A model generated the notes under the pieces. The model did not search any database and was not told the origin of the DNA. It saw only the letters and a program-made list of their open reading frames with translations. From Candidatus Amphrikana amoebophyrae (GTDB lineage: Bacteria > Chlamydiota > Chlamydiia > Chlamydiales > JACRBE01): a stretch of 45,978 bases of DNA. The DNA lies in assembly GCA_030408475.1 (NCBI GenBank), contig JAUHQG010000012.1:1-45978 (forward strand), given 5' to 3'. Position numbers and translations under genes: made by a program. Below are positions 16,768-25,690 of this stretch, piece after piece. Every line of letters starts with the position of its first letter. Position 1 is the stretch's first letter.

Positions 16768-17344
16768 CCCAACACATATATTAGAGGGGAATGAAGTGAC
16801 TCACTTGCCCCTTATTACTACTGTTGCACTTCCATTTACACTTTTAAACAAAAGCTACTCTCACACTATTATCACCTCCAAAGAAACCATTAGGTACATG
16901 AATTTTTCAGATCAAGGTGAAATAGCTATCACAATTGGCCCCTCTACTTCACAAAAAGCTAAACCTTATTTTTCGCAAATCATTGAAGCTAAGATGTTTA
17001 CGCAAGAGGGGGTGTTAGAGATTATAGACAAGCTGCAACCAAAAGGACCCTTGTTATATCCAAGATCAATAAAGGCGCGCTCTTATTTAGCCCAAGAGCT
17101 CATTTTAAGGGGATATGAGGTTGATATAATAGATGTATACGATACAATCTCCATATCTTCAGTAGAACTTCCTGATTTAGCCCTATTCGATCGAATATTT
17201 TTTACGAGCCCATCTTGTGTAAGTTCTTTTTTTAAGCTTTATAATGGACCCTATTTAGTAGATAAATTTCATCCAATAGGTCCAATTACAGAAAAAAAAC
17301 TGCTTCAAAAAAAAAAAATTGTAGAGCATACTCCAAGTCGTTAA
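16742..17344 (+). CDS. hemD: Uroporphyrinogen-III synthase
   Basis: 200-residue protein with the weakly conserved HemD pattern. It has TIITSKETIRYM (thr/ser-rich first motif), ITIGPSTSQKAK (the G-x-x-T motif), LLYPRSIKARSYLAQELILRGYEVDIIDVYDT (quoted in parts: LYPRSIKARSYLAQ and GYEVDIIDVYDT), and FFTSPSCVSSFFKLY. The enzyme cyclises hydroxymethylbilane. The ATG at 16742 was chosen; the frame reaches back to a TTG at 16724, but the protein then begins MRILYLGIDP, the expected first beta strand. It overlaps hemC by 26 bases, so translation is coupled. HemD is poorly conserved, so identity leans on the hemC neighbour as well as the motifs. Confidence 0.8.
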   Translation: MRILYLGIDPTHILEGNEVTHLPLITTVALPFTLLNKSYSHTIITSKETIRYMNFSDQGEIAITIGPSTSQKAKPYFSQIIEAKMFTQEGVLEIIDKLQPKGPLLYPRSIKARSYLAQELILRGYEVDIIDVYDTISISSVELPDLALFDRIFFTSPSCVSSFFKLYNGPYLVDKFHPIGPITEKKLLQKKKIVEHTPSR

Positions 17345-17406
17345 CATTGAATAGATGTCACATAGAATAAAATAGATAGAATTAAAATTTTAACTTGTCA
17401 TTATGG

Positions 17407-17436
17407 TTGTTTTATACTCTATAAATGTGGTATACT
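17407..17436 (+). promoter_or_regulatory. Sigma70-type promoter for accD operon
   Basis: TTGTTT at 17407-17412, an 18-base spacer and TATACT at 17431-17436, about 30 bases before the accD start. A separate promoter here separates the accD-dut-ptsN unit from the rnc-radA-hemCD unit. Confidence 0.55.
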
Positions 17437-17465
17437 ATTCGTCTATATCAAATTAGGTGGAACCG

Positions 17466-18314
17466 ATGGGTTTAATGAATCTTTTTACTAGGCATAAGCC
17501 GAAGATAAAAGTGGAATCGATCAAGAATGATGGATTTAGTGGCTGGATTAAGTGTGGTGGGTGTGATGAAACGATTCATAAAAGTGAGTTAGCACAAAAC
17601 TTAAACTGTTGTAGCAAGTGTGATTATCACTATCGATTTTCGATTGAAGATCGTATTGAATTATTAGCAGATCAGGGTACATTTAAAGAGCTATTTGATA
17701 AAATGCAACCGATAGATCCGCTAAATTTCGTAGACAAAGAGCCCTATACTGATCGTATTGTTCGAGCGCAAGCGAAGTCCAATCGAAAAGAAGGTGCTAT
17801 TGTAGGTACATGTAATATAAAAGGTCAAAAGACAGCTTTAGCGATTATGGATTTCAGCTATATGGCAGGGTCTATGGGATCTGTTGTGGGTGAGAAATTA
17901 ACGCGAATTATAGAATTTGCTACTGAACACAACTTGCCAGTAGTCATTGTATCGGCATCAGGTGGGGCCCGCATGCAAGAATCTACATTGTCTTTAATGC
18001 AAATGGCAAAAACATCAGCAGCATTAGCTAAGCATAGCGAAGAGGGTTTGCCCTTTATTTCAGTTTTAACTAACCCAACAACAGGTGGCGTAACGGCATC
18101 ATTTGCATCTCTTGGTGACATTATTATTGCAGAACCAAAAGCATTAATAGGCTTTGCAGGGCCTAGAGTTGTGGAGCAAACCATTGGTCATAAATTACCT
18201 GAGGGAGCGCAAAAATCAGAATTTTTATTAGAAAAAGGGATGATTGATTGCATAGTACATCGTAAAGAACTAAAAGAGAAGCTAGCATATTTTATCGATT
18301 TTCTAACGAAATAG
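17466..18314 (+). CDS. accD: Acetyl-CoA carboxylase carboxyltransferase subunit beta
   Basis: 282 residues. The N-terminal zinc ribbon has Cys-30, 33, 49 and 52 (CGGC and CSKC) and the crotonase-fold carboxyltransferase domain follows, with YMAGSMGSVVGEKLTR, VSASGGARMQESTLSLMQMA and TNPTTGGVTASFASLGDI. AccD with AccA moves the carboxyl group from biotin to acetyl-CoA for fatty acid synthesis; accA is not in this window. The ATG at 17466 follows AGGTGG at good spacing; a GTG at 17457 lies inside that ribosome site. dut follows nine bases after its stop. Confidence 0.95.
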   Translation: MGLMNLFTRHKPKIKVESIKNDGFSGWIKCGGCDETIHKSELAQNLNCCSKCDYHYRFSIEDRIELLADQGTFKELFDKMQPIDPLNFVDKEPYTDRIVRAQAKSNRKEGAIVGTCNIKGQKTALAIMDFSYMAGSMGSVVGEKLTRIIEFATEHNLPVVIVSASGGARMQESTLSLMQMAKTSAALAKHSEEGLPFISVLTNPTTGGVTASFASLGDIIIAEPKALIGFAGPRVVEQTIGHKLPEGAQKSEFLLEKGMIDCIVHRKELKEKLAYFIDFLTK

Positions 18315-18323
18315 GATTTGAAA

Positions 18324-18776
18324 ATGACAAAGAAAGTAGAAATATTAGTCCGTACAGATGATAAAGATTGTCTACCTAAATATATGAGTGAAGGGGCTGC
18401 TGGAGCTGACGTGAGAGCTTCAAATATTGAGCCCATCGATCTTAAACCAGGAGAGATGGAAATAATCCCAACGGGATTATTTTTTGAGATTCCTCATGGG
18501 TATGAGATACAGGTGAGGCCAAGAAGTGGGTTGGCAGCTAAAAGTATGGTAACAGTATTGAATTCTCCAGGTACGATAGATAGTGATTATCGAGGAGAGC
18601 TAAAGCTTATAATGATTAATCATTCGAAAGTTGACACATTTACTGTGACAAAAGGGCTTCGAATGGGACAAATAGTGGTGGCGGCCGTTGTGCAAGCCGA
18701 ATTTAAACTATATGAAGGGGAGCTAGCGACAACTGCGCGTGGAGAGTCACGTTTTGGTTCAAGCGGTTTACAATAA
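18324..18776 (+). CDS. dut: dUTP diphosphatase
   Basis: 150-residue homotrimeric dUTPase with all five motifs visible in order: AAGADVRA, RPRSGLAAK, LNSPGTIDSDYRGELK, GLRMGQIVV and ARGESRFGSSGL. It hydrolyses dUTP to dUMP and pyrophosphate. Motif 3 carries the catalytic Asp of GTIDSDY. The start at 18324 has AGGA upstream; the frame opens at a TTG six bases earlier. It sits between accD and the first ptsN, with one base between its stop and the ptsN start. Confidence 0.95.
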   Translation: MTKKVEILVRTDDKDCLPKYMSEGAAGADVRASNIEPIDLKPGEMEIIPTGLFFEIPHGYEIQVRPRSGLAAKSMVTVLNSPGTIDSDYRGELKLIMINHSKVDTFTVTKGLRMGQIVVAAVVQAEFKLYEGELATTARGESRFGSSGLQ

Positions 18777-18777
18777 A

Positions 18778-19260
18778 ATGGAAAATGAAACAATTGAAAA
18801 TAGTGCATTAGCTGTTGAAACGCTGGTTAAATTTGATCCTGATCTCATTACATTTATTGATGAGCCTCAAAGCCGTGATCAAGTTTTACAAACCCTTACA
18901 GACCTTTTGCAAAAGAGAAAAAAAATTGACAATCCAGATCAATTTTTGCAAGCGATTAAAGATAGAGAATCGATTGTATCAACTGGTATTGGCTTAGGTA
19001 TAGCGATTCCACATGCTAAGATAGATCACTATAAAGATTTTTTTATTGCAGTGGCTATTATATCGAAGAAAGGGGTGGACTGGGACTCAATAGATCAAGC
19101 TCCAGTGCGAGTAGTTTTCCTAATAGGAGGACCTAGTGAGCGTCAAAATGATTATTTACAAATCTTATCGACTATTACGCAACGTATTCGAGATGATGAG
19201 GTTAGAGAGAAGTTAGTCTTATCACATACTCCACAAGCCGTTTTACAACAATTAATTTAA
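18778..19260 (+). CDS. ptsN: PTS EIIA-Ntr-like protein
   Basis: 160-residue PTS EIIA domain of the nitrogen/fructose type. The phosphorylatable histidine is His-79 in GIGLGIAIPHAKID, and the helices around TDLLQKRKKI and VFLIGGPSERQNDYLQILST fit the family. In species lacking sugar-specific PTS permeases, such proteins regulate rather than transport. The ATG immediately after dut was chosen; a GTG at 18739 would place the start inside dut. It forms a pair with the HTH-fused paralogue downstream, as in C. trachomatis. Confidence 0.9.
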   Translation: MENETIENSALAVETLVKFDPDLITFIDEPQSRDQVLQTLTDLLQKRKKIDNPDQFLQAIKDRESIVSTGIGLGIAIPHAKIDHYKDFFIAVAIISKKGVDWDSIDQAPVRVVFLIGGPSERQNDYLQILSTITQRIRDDEVREKLVLSHTPQAVLQQLI

Positions 19261-19269
19261 TAACATTTC

Positions 19270-19298
19270 TTGAGTCAATGATTCATTTATGGTATAAG
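19270..19298 (+). promoter_or_regulatory. Sigma70-type promoter for HTH-ptsN
   Basis: TTGAGT at 19270-19275, a 17-base spacer and TATAAG at 19293-19298, about 32 bases before the start codon of the second ptsN. Confidence 0.5.
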
Positions 19299-19329
19299 AA
19301 GATCTACCAGTTTTAGACGAGGTTATTAA

Positions 19330-20043
19330 ATGGATTTGAAGATTCGCGATGTATCAGAGCTATTAAATGTTTCGGAAACAACGATACGTCGGTGGTTATC
19401 TGAAGGAAAGATTCCAGCATATAAGTTACATCATCAATATCGATTTTCACGCACTGAGATTGAAAACTGGATGCTTTCGAGACGTCTTGGAGTTAAAGAG
19501 ACCCCTGAGACAGAAAAGCAAGTCTATCCTATCAAATTTACAGAAGAAGAAGAAGAAGTGTTGCCTAATAAAGGGTGGAAGCAGTTTAGCCTATTTAGAG
19601 CTCTTCATAAAGGGGCAACTTTACATAAAAAAGGGTATAACGATAAAGCCTTACTCATTAGTGATGTAATGCGAGATGTAGCGCCTCATCTATTTGTGAG
19701 CCCAGAAGGGATGACAGAGATGTTGCTTGAAAGAGAAGCGCTTATGCCTACATCATTAGGTAAAGGCATTGCAGTGCCTCACACGCGCGATTTTTTATTA
19801 AAAGGGTCACTTGATGTCGTTTGTCCAGTATTTTTAGAGGACCCAATTGAGTGGGGAGCTCTTGATAATGAGCCCGTGCACACTCTATTTTTCTTATTTG
19901 CTTCGGATGATAAAAAGCACTTGAATTTGTTGGCTAAATTAGCCCATTTGGCGAATGATTCACAGATGAGACAATATTTTAGAGCGCGCCCAGAAAAAAA
20001 TCACTTACTTGAAGTGATAAAACAGTGGGAACAAAGAGCTTAA
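19330..20043 (+). CDS. ptsN: Fused MerR/excisionase-type HTH and PTS EIIA domain
   Basis: 237 residues. Residues 1-55 form a helix-turn-helix of the excisionase/MerR type (IRDVSELLNVSETTIRRWLS and GKIPAYKLHHQYRFSRTEIE), followed by an acidic linker EEEEE and an EIIA-Ntr domain with His-151 in LGKGIAVPHTRDF. The architecture suggests a DNA-binding regulator whose activity is set by phosphorylation, possibly passed from the PTS HPr/EI pair. The family is a known chlamydial arrangement as I recall (CT290). Its DNA target is unknown. Codons for His-99 to Leu-132 are repeated exactly downstream at 20047-20148. Confidence 0.9.
   Translation: MDLKIRDVSELLNVSETTIRRWLSEGKIPAYKLHHQYRFSRTEIENWMLSRRLGVKETPETEKQVYPIKFTEEEEEVLPNKGWKQFSLFRALHKGATLHKKGYNDKALLISDVMRDVAPHLFVSPEGMTEMLLEREALMPTSLGKGIAVPHTRDFLLKGSLDVVCPVFLEDPIEWGALDNEPVHTLFFLFASDDKKHLNLLAKLAHLANDSQMRQYFRARPEKNHLLEVIKQWEQRA
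19624..19725 (+). repeat. 102-bp direct repeat, copy 1 (inside HTH-ptsN)
   Basis: Identical over 102 bases to 20047-20148, offset 423. It begins exactly at a codon boundary (His-99) and ends after Leu-132, so it spans 34 codons. Confidence 0.95.
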
Positions 20044-20331
20044 TTTCATAAAAAAGGGTATAACGATAAAGCCTTACTCATTAGTGATGTAATGCGAGAT
20101 GTAGCGCCTCATCTATTTGTGAGCCCAGAAGGGATGACAGAGATGTTGAACTAGCTGCGCCAAACAATTTTTGTGAAAAATTGCTGTTAGCTTTTTGTAT
20201 ACAAGAATTATTAAATAGAGCTTTTAAGACTGATTATATTTTAGATCCGAAAAGATTAACAATTTTGGTTCAGACAGAGGAAGTTACTTCTGCAGTTAAA
20301 AATGTATTTGATAAAAGTGCCAAGGTCATGA
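20044..20331. other. Spacer with duplication scar and a decayed reading frame
   Basis: Opens with six bases, then the 102-bp exact copy of ptsN sequence (20047-20148). The rest (20149-20345) is open in one frame without a good start: ELAAPNNFCEKLLLAFCIQE and so on, ending MNVSG and TAG. It looks like the 3' part of some gene joined to the duplicate. No terminator is obvious for the ptsN operon. Confidence 0.6.
20047..20148 (+). repeat. 102-bp direct repeat, copy 2
   Basis: Exact copy of 19624-19725 placed four bases after the ptsN stop. In the ptsN frame it ends at AAC TAG; it therefore encodes nothing beyond a fragment. The absence of any mismatch implies a recent event or gene conversion. 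Confidence 0.95.
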
Positions 20332-20922
20332 ATGTATCCGGTTAGAACAGACTATCAAGAGGTAATAAAGTTGTGGCATGATATGGATCATTCACCAAAA
20401 GCCGCGCTAAAGAATGCCAGTTCAACAATGTTGAATTGGGATAAAGTCTCACAGTTATTCTTCAAGTACAGTAGAATTGATCGTAATAGTCCATTTTCTC
20501 CTGAAAATGTATCTGATGACAAGTATATTGAGTGGGAATTGGCCTATGGGAGGTTTGAGCACTATCAAGAGGGAGGAATTGATACAGCACAAGAGCCTGA
20601 TAAGCCTTTTGCTGATTTCACGCTTGCTGTTGCTGCTGCTACTGTGACAGCTAGAAAGGCAACTAGATTAGTGGGAAAAGGTGTTTTACCCAGTATAACA
20701 GTTGAAGCGTATCAGCTAGATCTAAACTCTCATCAAGGTGGAGCAGGTGGCTTTCAACCTCCAGTGCCATCAAATCGAAGAAGAAGATCAAAAAGCGTAT
20801 GCGATTTTGAATCGGCACGATTAGAGGGTGGGTTAGAAGATATTCCTGTTAGACATGAGAGTAAAAAAAATAAGCCTAATTTTTCAATTAGGCTAAAAAG
20901 AGTTTCTAAAACAACTATTTAA
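20332..20922 (+). CDS. Hypothetical protein, basic C-terminus
   Basis: Not recognised. 196 residues, soluble, with an Ala-rich central segment ([17 protein letters not shown]), a Gly/Pro stretch ([20 protein letters not shown]) and a basic tail [23 protein letters not shown] lies six bases before the ATG. It directly follows the duplication scar, and its last codons overlap the clpC terminator hairpin and the clpC stop, so the frame may have been brought here by the same rearrangement or be the tail of a broken gene. The upstream frame ending at 20345 overlaps its start in another frame, compatible with an original longer gene split by a frameshift. Expression is doubtful. Confidence 0.4.
   Translation: MYPVRTDYQEVIKLWHDMDHSPKAALKNASSTMLNWDKVSQLFFKYSRIDRNSPFSPENVSDDKYIEWELAYGRFEHYQEGGIDTAQEPDKPFADFTLAVAAATVTARKATRLVGKGVLPSITVEAYQLDLNSHQGGAGGFQPPVPSNRRRRSKSVCDFESARLEGGLEDIPVRHESKKNKPNFSIRLKRVSKTTI
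20863..20894 (-). terminator. Intrinsic terminator of clpC
   Basis: On the minus strand AGCCTAATT, a four-base loop and AATTAGGCT (20894-20873) are followed by a T-rich tail with a run of eight T (20870-20863). It starts 24 bases after the clpC stop. Confidence 0.8.
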
Positions 20923-23447
20923 TCTTGTTCGCTATCTACAGCAGCAGTAGCAAGCTTTTTCTTCTCTTTCTTTTTCTTTTTCTCATTAAAGGTTAGATTT
21001 TCTTGGCCTGTTTCAAATGAGATGTCATATTCACGCTCAGAATTAGGATCTAAAAGCAGCTTTTCAGCAAGAGGATCTTCTAAGTATTGCTGAATAGTTC
21101 TGCGTACAGGTCGAGCTCCCATTTCAGGTTGATACCCTTTATCAGCAATAAACTCTTTAGCAGACTGATCTAGCTCGATAATGATACCTTTTTTATCAAG
21201 GCGCTCTTTCAATTTACCCACTTCGATGTCGATAACTTTGCAAAGATCATCTTTGTCCAAAGCTCTAAAAATTACAGTTGAATCTAATCTATTGATAAAC
21301 TCAGGCTTGAAGTGCTTTTTCACAGCGCGATCAATCTTTTGTTCCATATCACTATAATCAGGAATTCCCTCTTTTACCCCAAAGCCAACTTCAGTTGTTC
21401 TTTGAATGAGTTCTGATCCTAAATTAGATGTGAGGATAATAATCGTATTTCTGAAGTCAATTTTTCTACCATAAGAGTCTGAGAGTCGACCTTCTTCTAA
21501 GATTTGCAATAGTAGATTCATCACATCTGGGTGAGCTTTTTCCACTTCGTCAAATAACACGACAGAATATGGGCGTCTTCTTACTTGTTCGGTAAGTTGT
21601 CCACCTTCTTCATATCCCACATATCCTGGGGGAGATCCTGTCATTTTACTTACAGCAAATTTCTCCATGTATTCTGACATATCTACTTGAATTAAAGCGT
21701 CTTCACCACCAAACATTTGGATCGCTAAGTTTCTTGCTAATAAAGTTTTTCCAACACCAGTTGGACCTAAAAATAAGAAGGCTCCGATAGGGCGATTGGG
21801 ATCTTTAATATCAGCTCGAGATCTACGAATAGCTTTACAAACTTTATCAAGAGCAGGATTTTGACCAATGATTGTGTCTCTTAGAGTTTCTTGCATGACT
21901 AAAACTTTATGAGTCTCTTCTTCAGTAAGCCTAGTCGTAGGTATGCCTGTTAATTTTCCAACAACATAAGCGATATCATCTTCATCAACGACAGCTTTTT
22001 GTTCTTCTTTGCGCTTTTCCCAAGAGTTTTTTTGTTCTTCTAACTCTTCCCGAAGTTGTTTCTCTTGATCTCTAAGTTTAGCTGCTTTTTCATAATCTTG
22101 CGAATTGATTGATTTTTCTTTAGATGTTTTTACTGTTTCAATTTCATTTTCTAGAGTCGTCATTTCATTTGGTTGATACATCATGGCAATGCGAGCTTTA
22201 GCGCCTGCTTCATCAATGAGATCGATCGCTTTATCAGGTAAGAATCTACCTACTAAATAGCGATCAGATAAAAAGACAGCGGCAGATATAGCGTCTTCAG
22301 TATAAGTACATTTATGATGCTCTTCATATTTAGTTTTAAGTCCTTTTAGAATTTCATTGGACTCTTCAATAGACGGTGGGGCGACATGAATTTTTTGAAA
22401 TCTTCTTTCTAAAGCAGCATCTTTTTCGATATGCTTTCTGAATTCATCCATTGTAGTGGCTCCAATACATTGGATTTCGCCACGAGCTAAGGCTGGTTTT
22501 AATATATTAGAAGCGTCTATAGCACCTTCGGCTGCACCAGCGCCAACAATGGTGTGCATTTCATCGATAAAGAGTAAAACGTTGCCATTTTTCTTCACTT
22601 CATCCATTACCGCTTTGATACGCTCTTCGAATTGACCGCGATATTTAGTGCCAGCAATCATTAAAGTTAAATCTAATGAGATCAGTTTTTTCTTAGCTAA
22701 GTTATCAGGAACATTGCCTTCAATAATTGCGTGGGCTAGTCCCTCAACAATCGCAGTTTTACCAACGCCAGCTTCACCGACGAGAACAGGGTTATTTTTA
22801 CGACGGCGGCAAAGAATTTGAATTAATCTCTCCACTTCTAGTTTTCTTCCAATCACAGGATCGAGTTCACCTAACTTACATTTTTCAGTAAGATCGTGAC
22901 CATAAGCTTTAAGAGCAGGCATTTTATCGCCTAATCCCCCTTTATCTGATTTTCCAGAAGATGGAGTAGCGCCTGAAGAGTTCATCCCCATGGGAGGGAG
23001 TTGAAGATTAAAAGTTTCGAGCTCTTTTAAAACCTCTTTTCTCACTTCTTTTAAATTGATGTTGAGATTTTCTAAGATTTGAGCGGCTATGCCATCTGGT
23101 TGGCGGATAAGAGCGAGTAAAAGGTGCTCTGTGCCCACATAATTATGGTTTAAAGAGGCCGCTTCATCGTTAGCATACTCAAACACTTTTTTAACCTTTC
23201 CAGTTAAAGTAGGATCGCCATAAATTTGAATTTCTGGGCCAAAACCTACAACAGTTTCAACTTCAGAGAGAATAGTTTCATAATCGACACCGAGATTTTT
23301 TAAGACATTAACGGCAATCCCTTGCCCAAGCTTTAGTAGGCCAAGTAAGATGTGTTCAGTACCTAAGTAGTTGTGGTTAAGCTTTTGAGCTTCTTTCTTA
23401 GCTAGCTTGATCACTTGTTTTGCGCGATTAGTAAATTTATCAAACAT
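20919..23447 (-). CDS. clpC: ATP-dependent Clp protease ATPase subunit ClpC
   Basis: 842-residue Hsp100 unfoldase that feeds substrates to ClpP. The N-domain carries two Clp repeats ([20 protein letters not shown] and [20 protein letters not shown]). The first AAA+ domain has [13 protein letters not shown] and [20 protein letters not shown] coiled middle domain with a UVR-like segment ([20 protein letters not shown]) follows, then the second AAA+ domain with [12 protein letters not shown] and [16 protein letters not shown], and a Lys/Glu-rich tail. Length and order are standard for ClpC. It is divergent from the lipoate ligase. AAGG lies about 11 bases upstream of the ATG, and a terminator-like hairpin lies in its leader. 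Confidence 0.97.
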   Translation of the reverse strand: MFDKFTNRAKQVIKLAKKEAQKLNHNYLGTEHILLGLLKLGQGIAVNVLKNLGVDYETILSEVETVVGFGPEIQIYGDPTLTGKVKKVFEYANDEAASLNHNYVGTEHLLLALIRQPDGIAAQILENLNINLKEVRKEVLKELETFNLQLPPMGMNSSGATPSSGKSDKGGLGDKMPALKAYGHDLTEKCKLGELDPVIGRKLEVERLIQILCRRRKNNPVLVGEAGVGKTAIVEGLAHAIIEGNVPDNLAKKKLISLDLTLMIAGTKYRGQFEERIKAVMDEVKKNGNVLLFIDEMHTIVGAGAAEGAIDASNILKPALARGEIQCIGATTMDEFRKHIEKDAALERRFQKIHVAPPSIEESNEILKGLKTKYEEHHKCTYTEDAISAAVFLSDRYLVGRFLPDKAIDLIDEAGAKARIAMMYQPNEMTTLENEIETVKTSKEKSINSQDYEKAAKLRDQEKQLREELEEQKNSWEKRKEEQKAVVDEDDIAYVVGKLTGIPTTRLTEEETHKVLVMQETLRDTIIGQNPALDKVCKAIRRSRADIKDPNRPIGAFLFLGPTGVGKTLLARNLAIQMFGGEDALIQVDMSEYMEKFAVSKMTGSPPGYVGYEEGGQLTEQVRRRPYSVVLFDEVEKAHPDVMNLLLQILEEGRLSDSYGRKIDFRNTIIILTSNLGSELIQRTTEVGFGVKEGIPDYSDMEQKIDRAVKKHFKPEFINRLDSTVIFRALDKDDLCKVIDIEVGKLKERLDKKGIIIELDQSAKEFIADKGYQPEMGARPVRRTIQQYLEDPLAEKLLLDPNSEREYDISFETGQENLTFNEKKKKKEKKKLATAAVDSEQD

Positions 23448-23471
23448 ATTAGGCCCGCCTTAAAAAATTAT

Positions 23472-23505
23472 AAAAAAAAGAGTCCATCCCTACGGGGGTA
23501 GGACT
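23472..23505 (-). promoter_or_regulatory. Terminator-like hairpin in clpC leader
   Basis: Read on the minus strand, CCTAC, a CCCC loop and GTAGG (23502-23489), extended by an outer AGT/ACT pair, are followed by a run of eight T (23479-23472), then the clpC start 25 bases on. As no minus-strand gene lies upstream, this could be an attenuator acting on clpC rather than a gene-end terminator. Confidence 0.45.
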
Positions 23506-23604
23506 AAAATTGTCCTTATATCAATCGGATTTTAAATGAGCAAGATTGATCTATACCCAACTTTTTGATATTATACCTCCAACAGCAAATCTTGGAAAGT
23601 GTAT

Positions 23605-24312
23605 ATGTTACATGTAATTGAAAATGAAGAGCGTTCAGCAGAAGAAAATATGCGTTTTGATGAAAAACTTTTATTAAAGACTGATCCATATTCAAATCCA
23701 ATCTTACATCTATATAAGTGGAAGGAGCCTTCACTCACCCATGGATACTTTTTAGATCCAAATAAATATTTAAATATTAGTGAGTTAAAAAAACAAGGGC
23801 TTAATTTTGGAAAACGTCCCACGGGTGGAGGCATTATTTTTCACACTTGGGATGTGGCATTTGCTGTTATCATCCCATCGGGTCATAGTGGCTACTCGCT
23901 TAATACTTTAGAAAATTATGCTCTTATCAATGAGCGGGTTAAAGAAGCTGTAGCCAAATTAATAGAAGGGGAGAAGTTTTCGTTGCTTCCCATAGATCCG
24001 ATTGATTCGCGAGTATCAGTTTCTAATTTTTGTATGGCAAAGCCTACTATATATGATGTGATGCTAGGTGATCGAAAAATTGCTGGTGCAGCTCAAAGAA
24101 GAAAGAAGAATGCTTTTTTGCATCAAGGATCGATATCTTTAGCGCAGCCCGATTTCAACTTACTGAAAAAGGTTTTGCTCGATAGTGAAGTGATGGAAGC
24201 TATGAGACTTAATACTTTCGCACCCTTTTTAGGAGATTGGAGATCGGAAGAATTTAATTGGGTGAAAAAAAAGCTGCAAGCGCATCTTATAGAAGCCTTT
24301 AGCTCATTATAA
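23605..24312 (+). CDS. lplA: Lipoate-protein ligase A family protein
   Basis: 235-residue BPL/LplA/LipB-fold protein that attaches lipoate to carrier proteins. The nucleotide-lipoate loop is GKRPTGGGIIFHTWDVAF, and the catalytic Lys motif is GDRKIAGAAQRRKKNAFLHQ, close to the family's RKIxGxAQRR. It is shorter than E. coli LplA (338), lacking the C-terminal accessory domain, so it may be an octanoyl/lipoyl transferase-like ligase. GGAAAG precedes the ATG at 23605; a GTG six bases earlier is less likely. The gene sits next to clpC as in C. trachomatis. GcvH, its likely acceptor, lies 7 kb away in the same window. Confidence 0.85.
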   Translation: MLHVIENEERSAEENMRFDEKLLLKTDPYSNPILHLYKWKEPSLTHGYFLDPNKYLNISELKKQGLNFGKRPTGGGIIFHTWDVAFAVIIPSGHSGYSLNTLENYALINERVKEAVAKLIEGEKFSLLPIDPIDSRVSVSNFCMAKPTIYDVMLGDRKIAGAAQRRKKNAFLHQGSISLAQPDFNLLKKVLLDSEVMEAMRLNTFAPFLGDWRSEEFNWVKKKLQAHLIEAFSSL

Positions 24313-24316
24313 ATGA

Positions 24317-25543
24317 TTATTTTTCAGTAATTAAGGCCTCTTTTCTCCACATTTTTAAGCTGATTAATCCTGAAATAGCGATGAAGCTTGCGCAAATAGT
24401 AAGGGGAAGACCAACCCAAATAACAGCTAAAATATTACCTCCAATAGAAGAGAGAACCTGGCATAGGAATTGAATAGACATGTTGATTCCAAGTGATCGA
24501 CCTTGAGTTTTTTCTGAAGTTCTTTTTGATACAATAGTTTGAGAGACGGTCATAGTGATGATCATTGATACGCTTAAGAATATGAGAAGTAGCCAAAATA
24601 TGGAGTAGACTCTAATAAAAACCATAAGCATGATGATAAAGGCAAAAACGATAGAGCAGATGCGATATAGGGTTTCAGGAGGATATCTTTTGGAATAATA
24701 TTTTAATATAATAGTAGAGGAGAGCATTTGAAGAGCAGCCCAATAGGTATAGATATATCCGAGTTGGACAGTGGAGACATTATATATATCGGTTAAATAA
24801 GCGGGTAAAACTCTATAAAATCCATAAAGGCCTAAGTACAGGATAAAATTAATGCCAAAAGAAGCGCGCAATTTTTTATCGATAAAAAAGTATTTCAAGT
24901 TGGCAAAGTTTTGCAGAAGGGAAGTGACTTTTCTTTTTTTAGGATCTAGGGTTTCAGTAAAACCAAATATCATCCAAAACATTAAAAGTAAGAAGAGGCA
25001 GGAAAAAACGTAGTAGGGAGTGGAGTAGTAAAACCAGCTCACAAGATTTTTGTCCGATAATATGACAGCTAAAGTGGGACCAAAAATATAACCGGCACTT
25101 TTCATTGCGATGATAAGTCCAAACCCCTCATTTCGAGCCTTACCTTTTGATATATCGGCGACAACGCTTTGGCTTAAGACGACGCACCCTTCAAATAGAC
25201 CGGCTAAAAAGAGGAAAAACTGGAAGATATAAATCCGTTTATGATCGACAGCGGCGCCAACAAAAGCGTAACAAATGGTGATACAAGCGAGCATAATGAT
25301 GAGGATTTTTTTACGTCCGTATCTATCGGATAGGCCACCGATGATGGGGGAGCCGAAAAATTGACCTAAGGGGAGCATGCTCATGCAAAGGCCAAATATA
25401 AGGAGTCTTTTAGCGAATGAGGTGGCAGCAGGGAGCACTGATTCACTTGGGTTTAAAGTGATAGTGGTGGAGATGATCAACGTGGTGCTTATCGTTAGGA
25501 AGCCGACGAAGACAATAGCGAATAGGGGTAGAGCTCTTTTCAT
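24317..25543 (-). CDS. MFS transporter, DHA1-like (paralogue D)
   Basis: 408-residue MFS carrier with about 12 segments and motif A GGLSDRYGRKK after PLGQFFGSPII. The frame is open to 25654, but the ATG at 25543 gives MKRALPLFAIVFVGFLTIST, matching the starts of paralogues A-C; the extra 37 residues upstream are polar and unlike them. No strong ribosome site is seen at either start, so the longer form cannot be excluded. It is convergent with lplA, with four bases between stops. It is the most divergent of the four paralogues. Substrate unknown. Confidence 0.75.
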   Translation of the reverse strand: MKRALPLFAIVFVGFLTISTTLIISTTITLNPSESVLPAATSFAKRLLIFGLCMSMLPLGQFFGSPIIGGLSDRYGRKKILIIMLACITICYAFVGAAVDHKRIYIFQFFLFLAGLFEGCVVLSQSVVADISKGKARNEGFGLIIAMKSAGYIFGPTLAVILSDKNLVSWFYYSTPYYVFSCLFLLLMFWMIFGFTETLDPKKRKVTSLLQNFANLKYFFIDKKLRASFGINFILYLGLYGFYRVLPAYLTDIYNVSTVQLGYIYTYWAALQMLSSTIILKYYSKRYPPETLYRICSIVFAFIIMLMVFIRVYSIFWLLLIFLSVSMIITMTVSQTIVSKRTSEKTQGRSLGINMSIQFLCQVLSSIGGNILAVIWVGLPLTICASFIAISGLISLKMWRKEALITEK

Positions 25544-25690
25544 AAATAAGCACTTAGCACTCACACTATTTTTCCACAAGAGGGTATGAGTAGAAACTAG
25601 CTTATTGGGCTGAACATCGTCTTTTTGTGATCTTTCCCAAAAATAGCAACTCATTACATATTAATTGAGAGAGTGTAGCATTTTAGCGAA

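Noticed and set aside
17858..18184. 108-codon minus-strand frame inside accD
   Set aside because: Complement of a strongly conserved carboxyltransferase coding sequence; a shadow.
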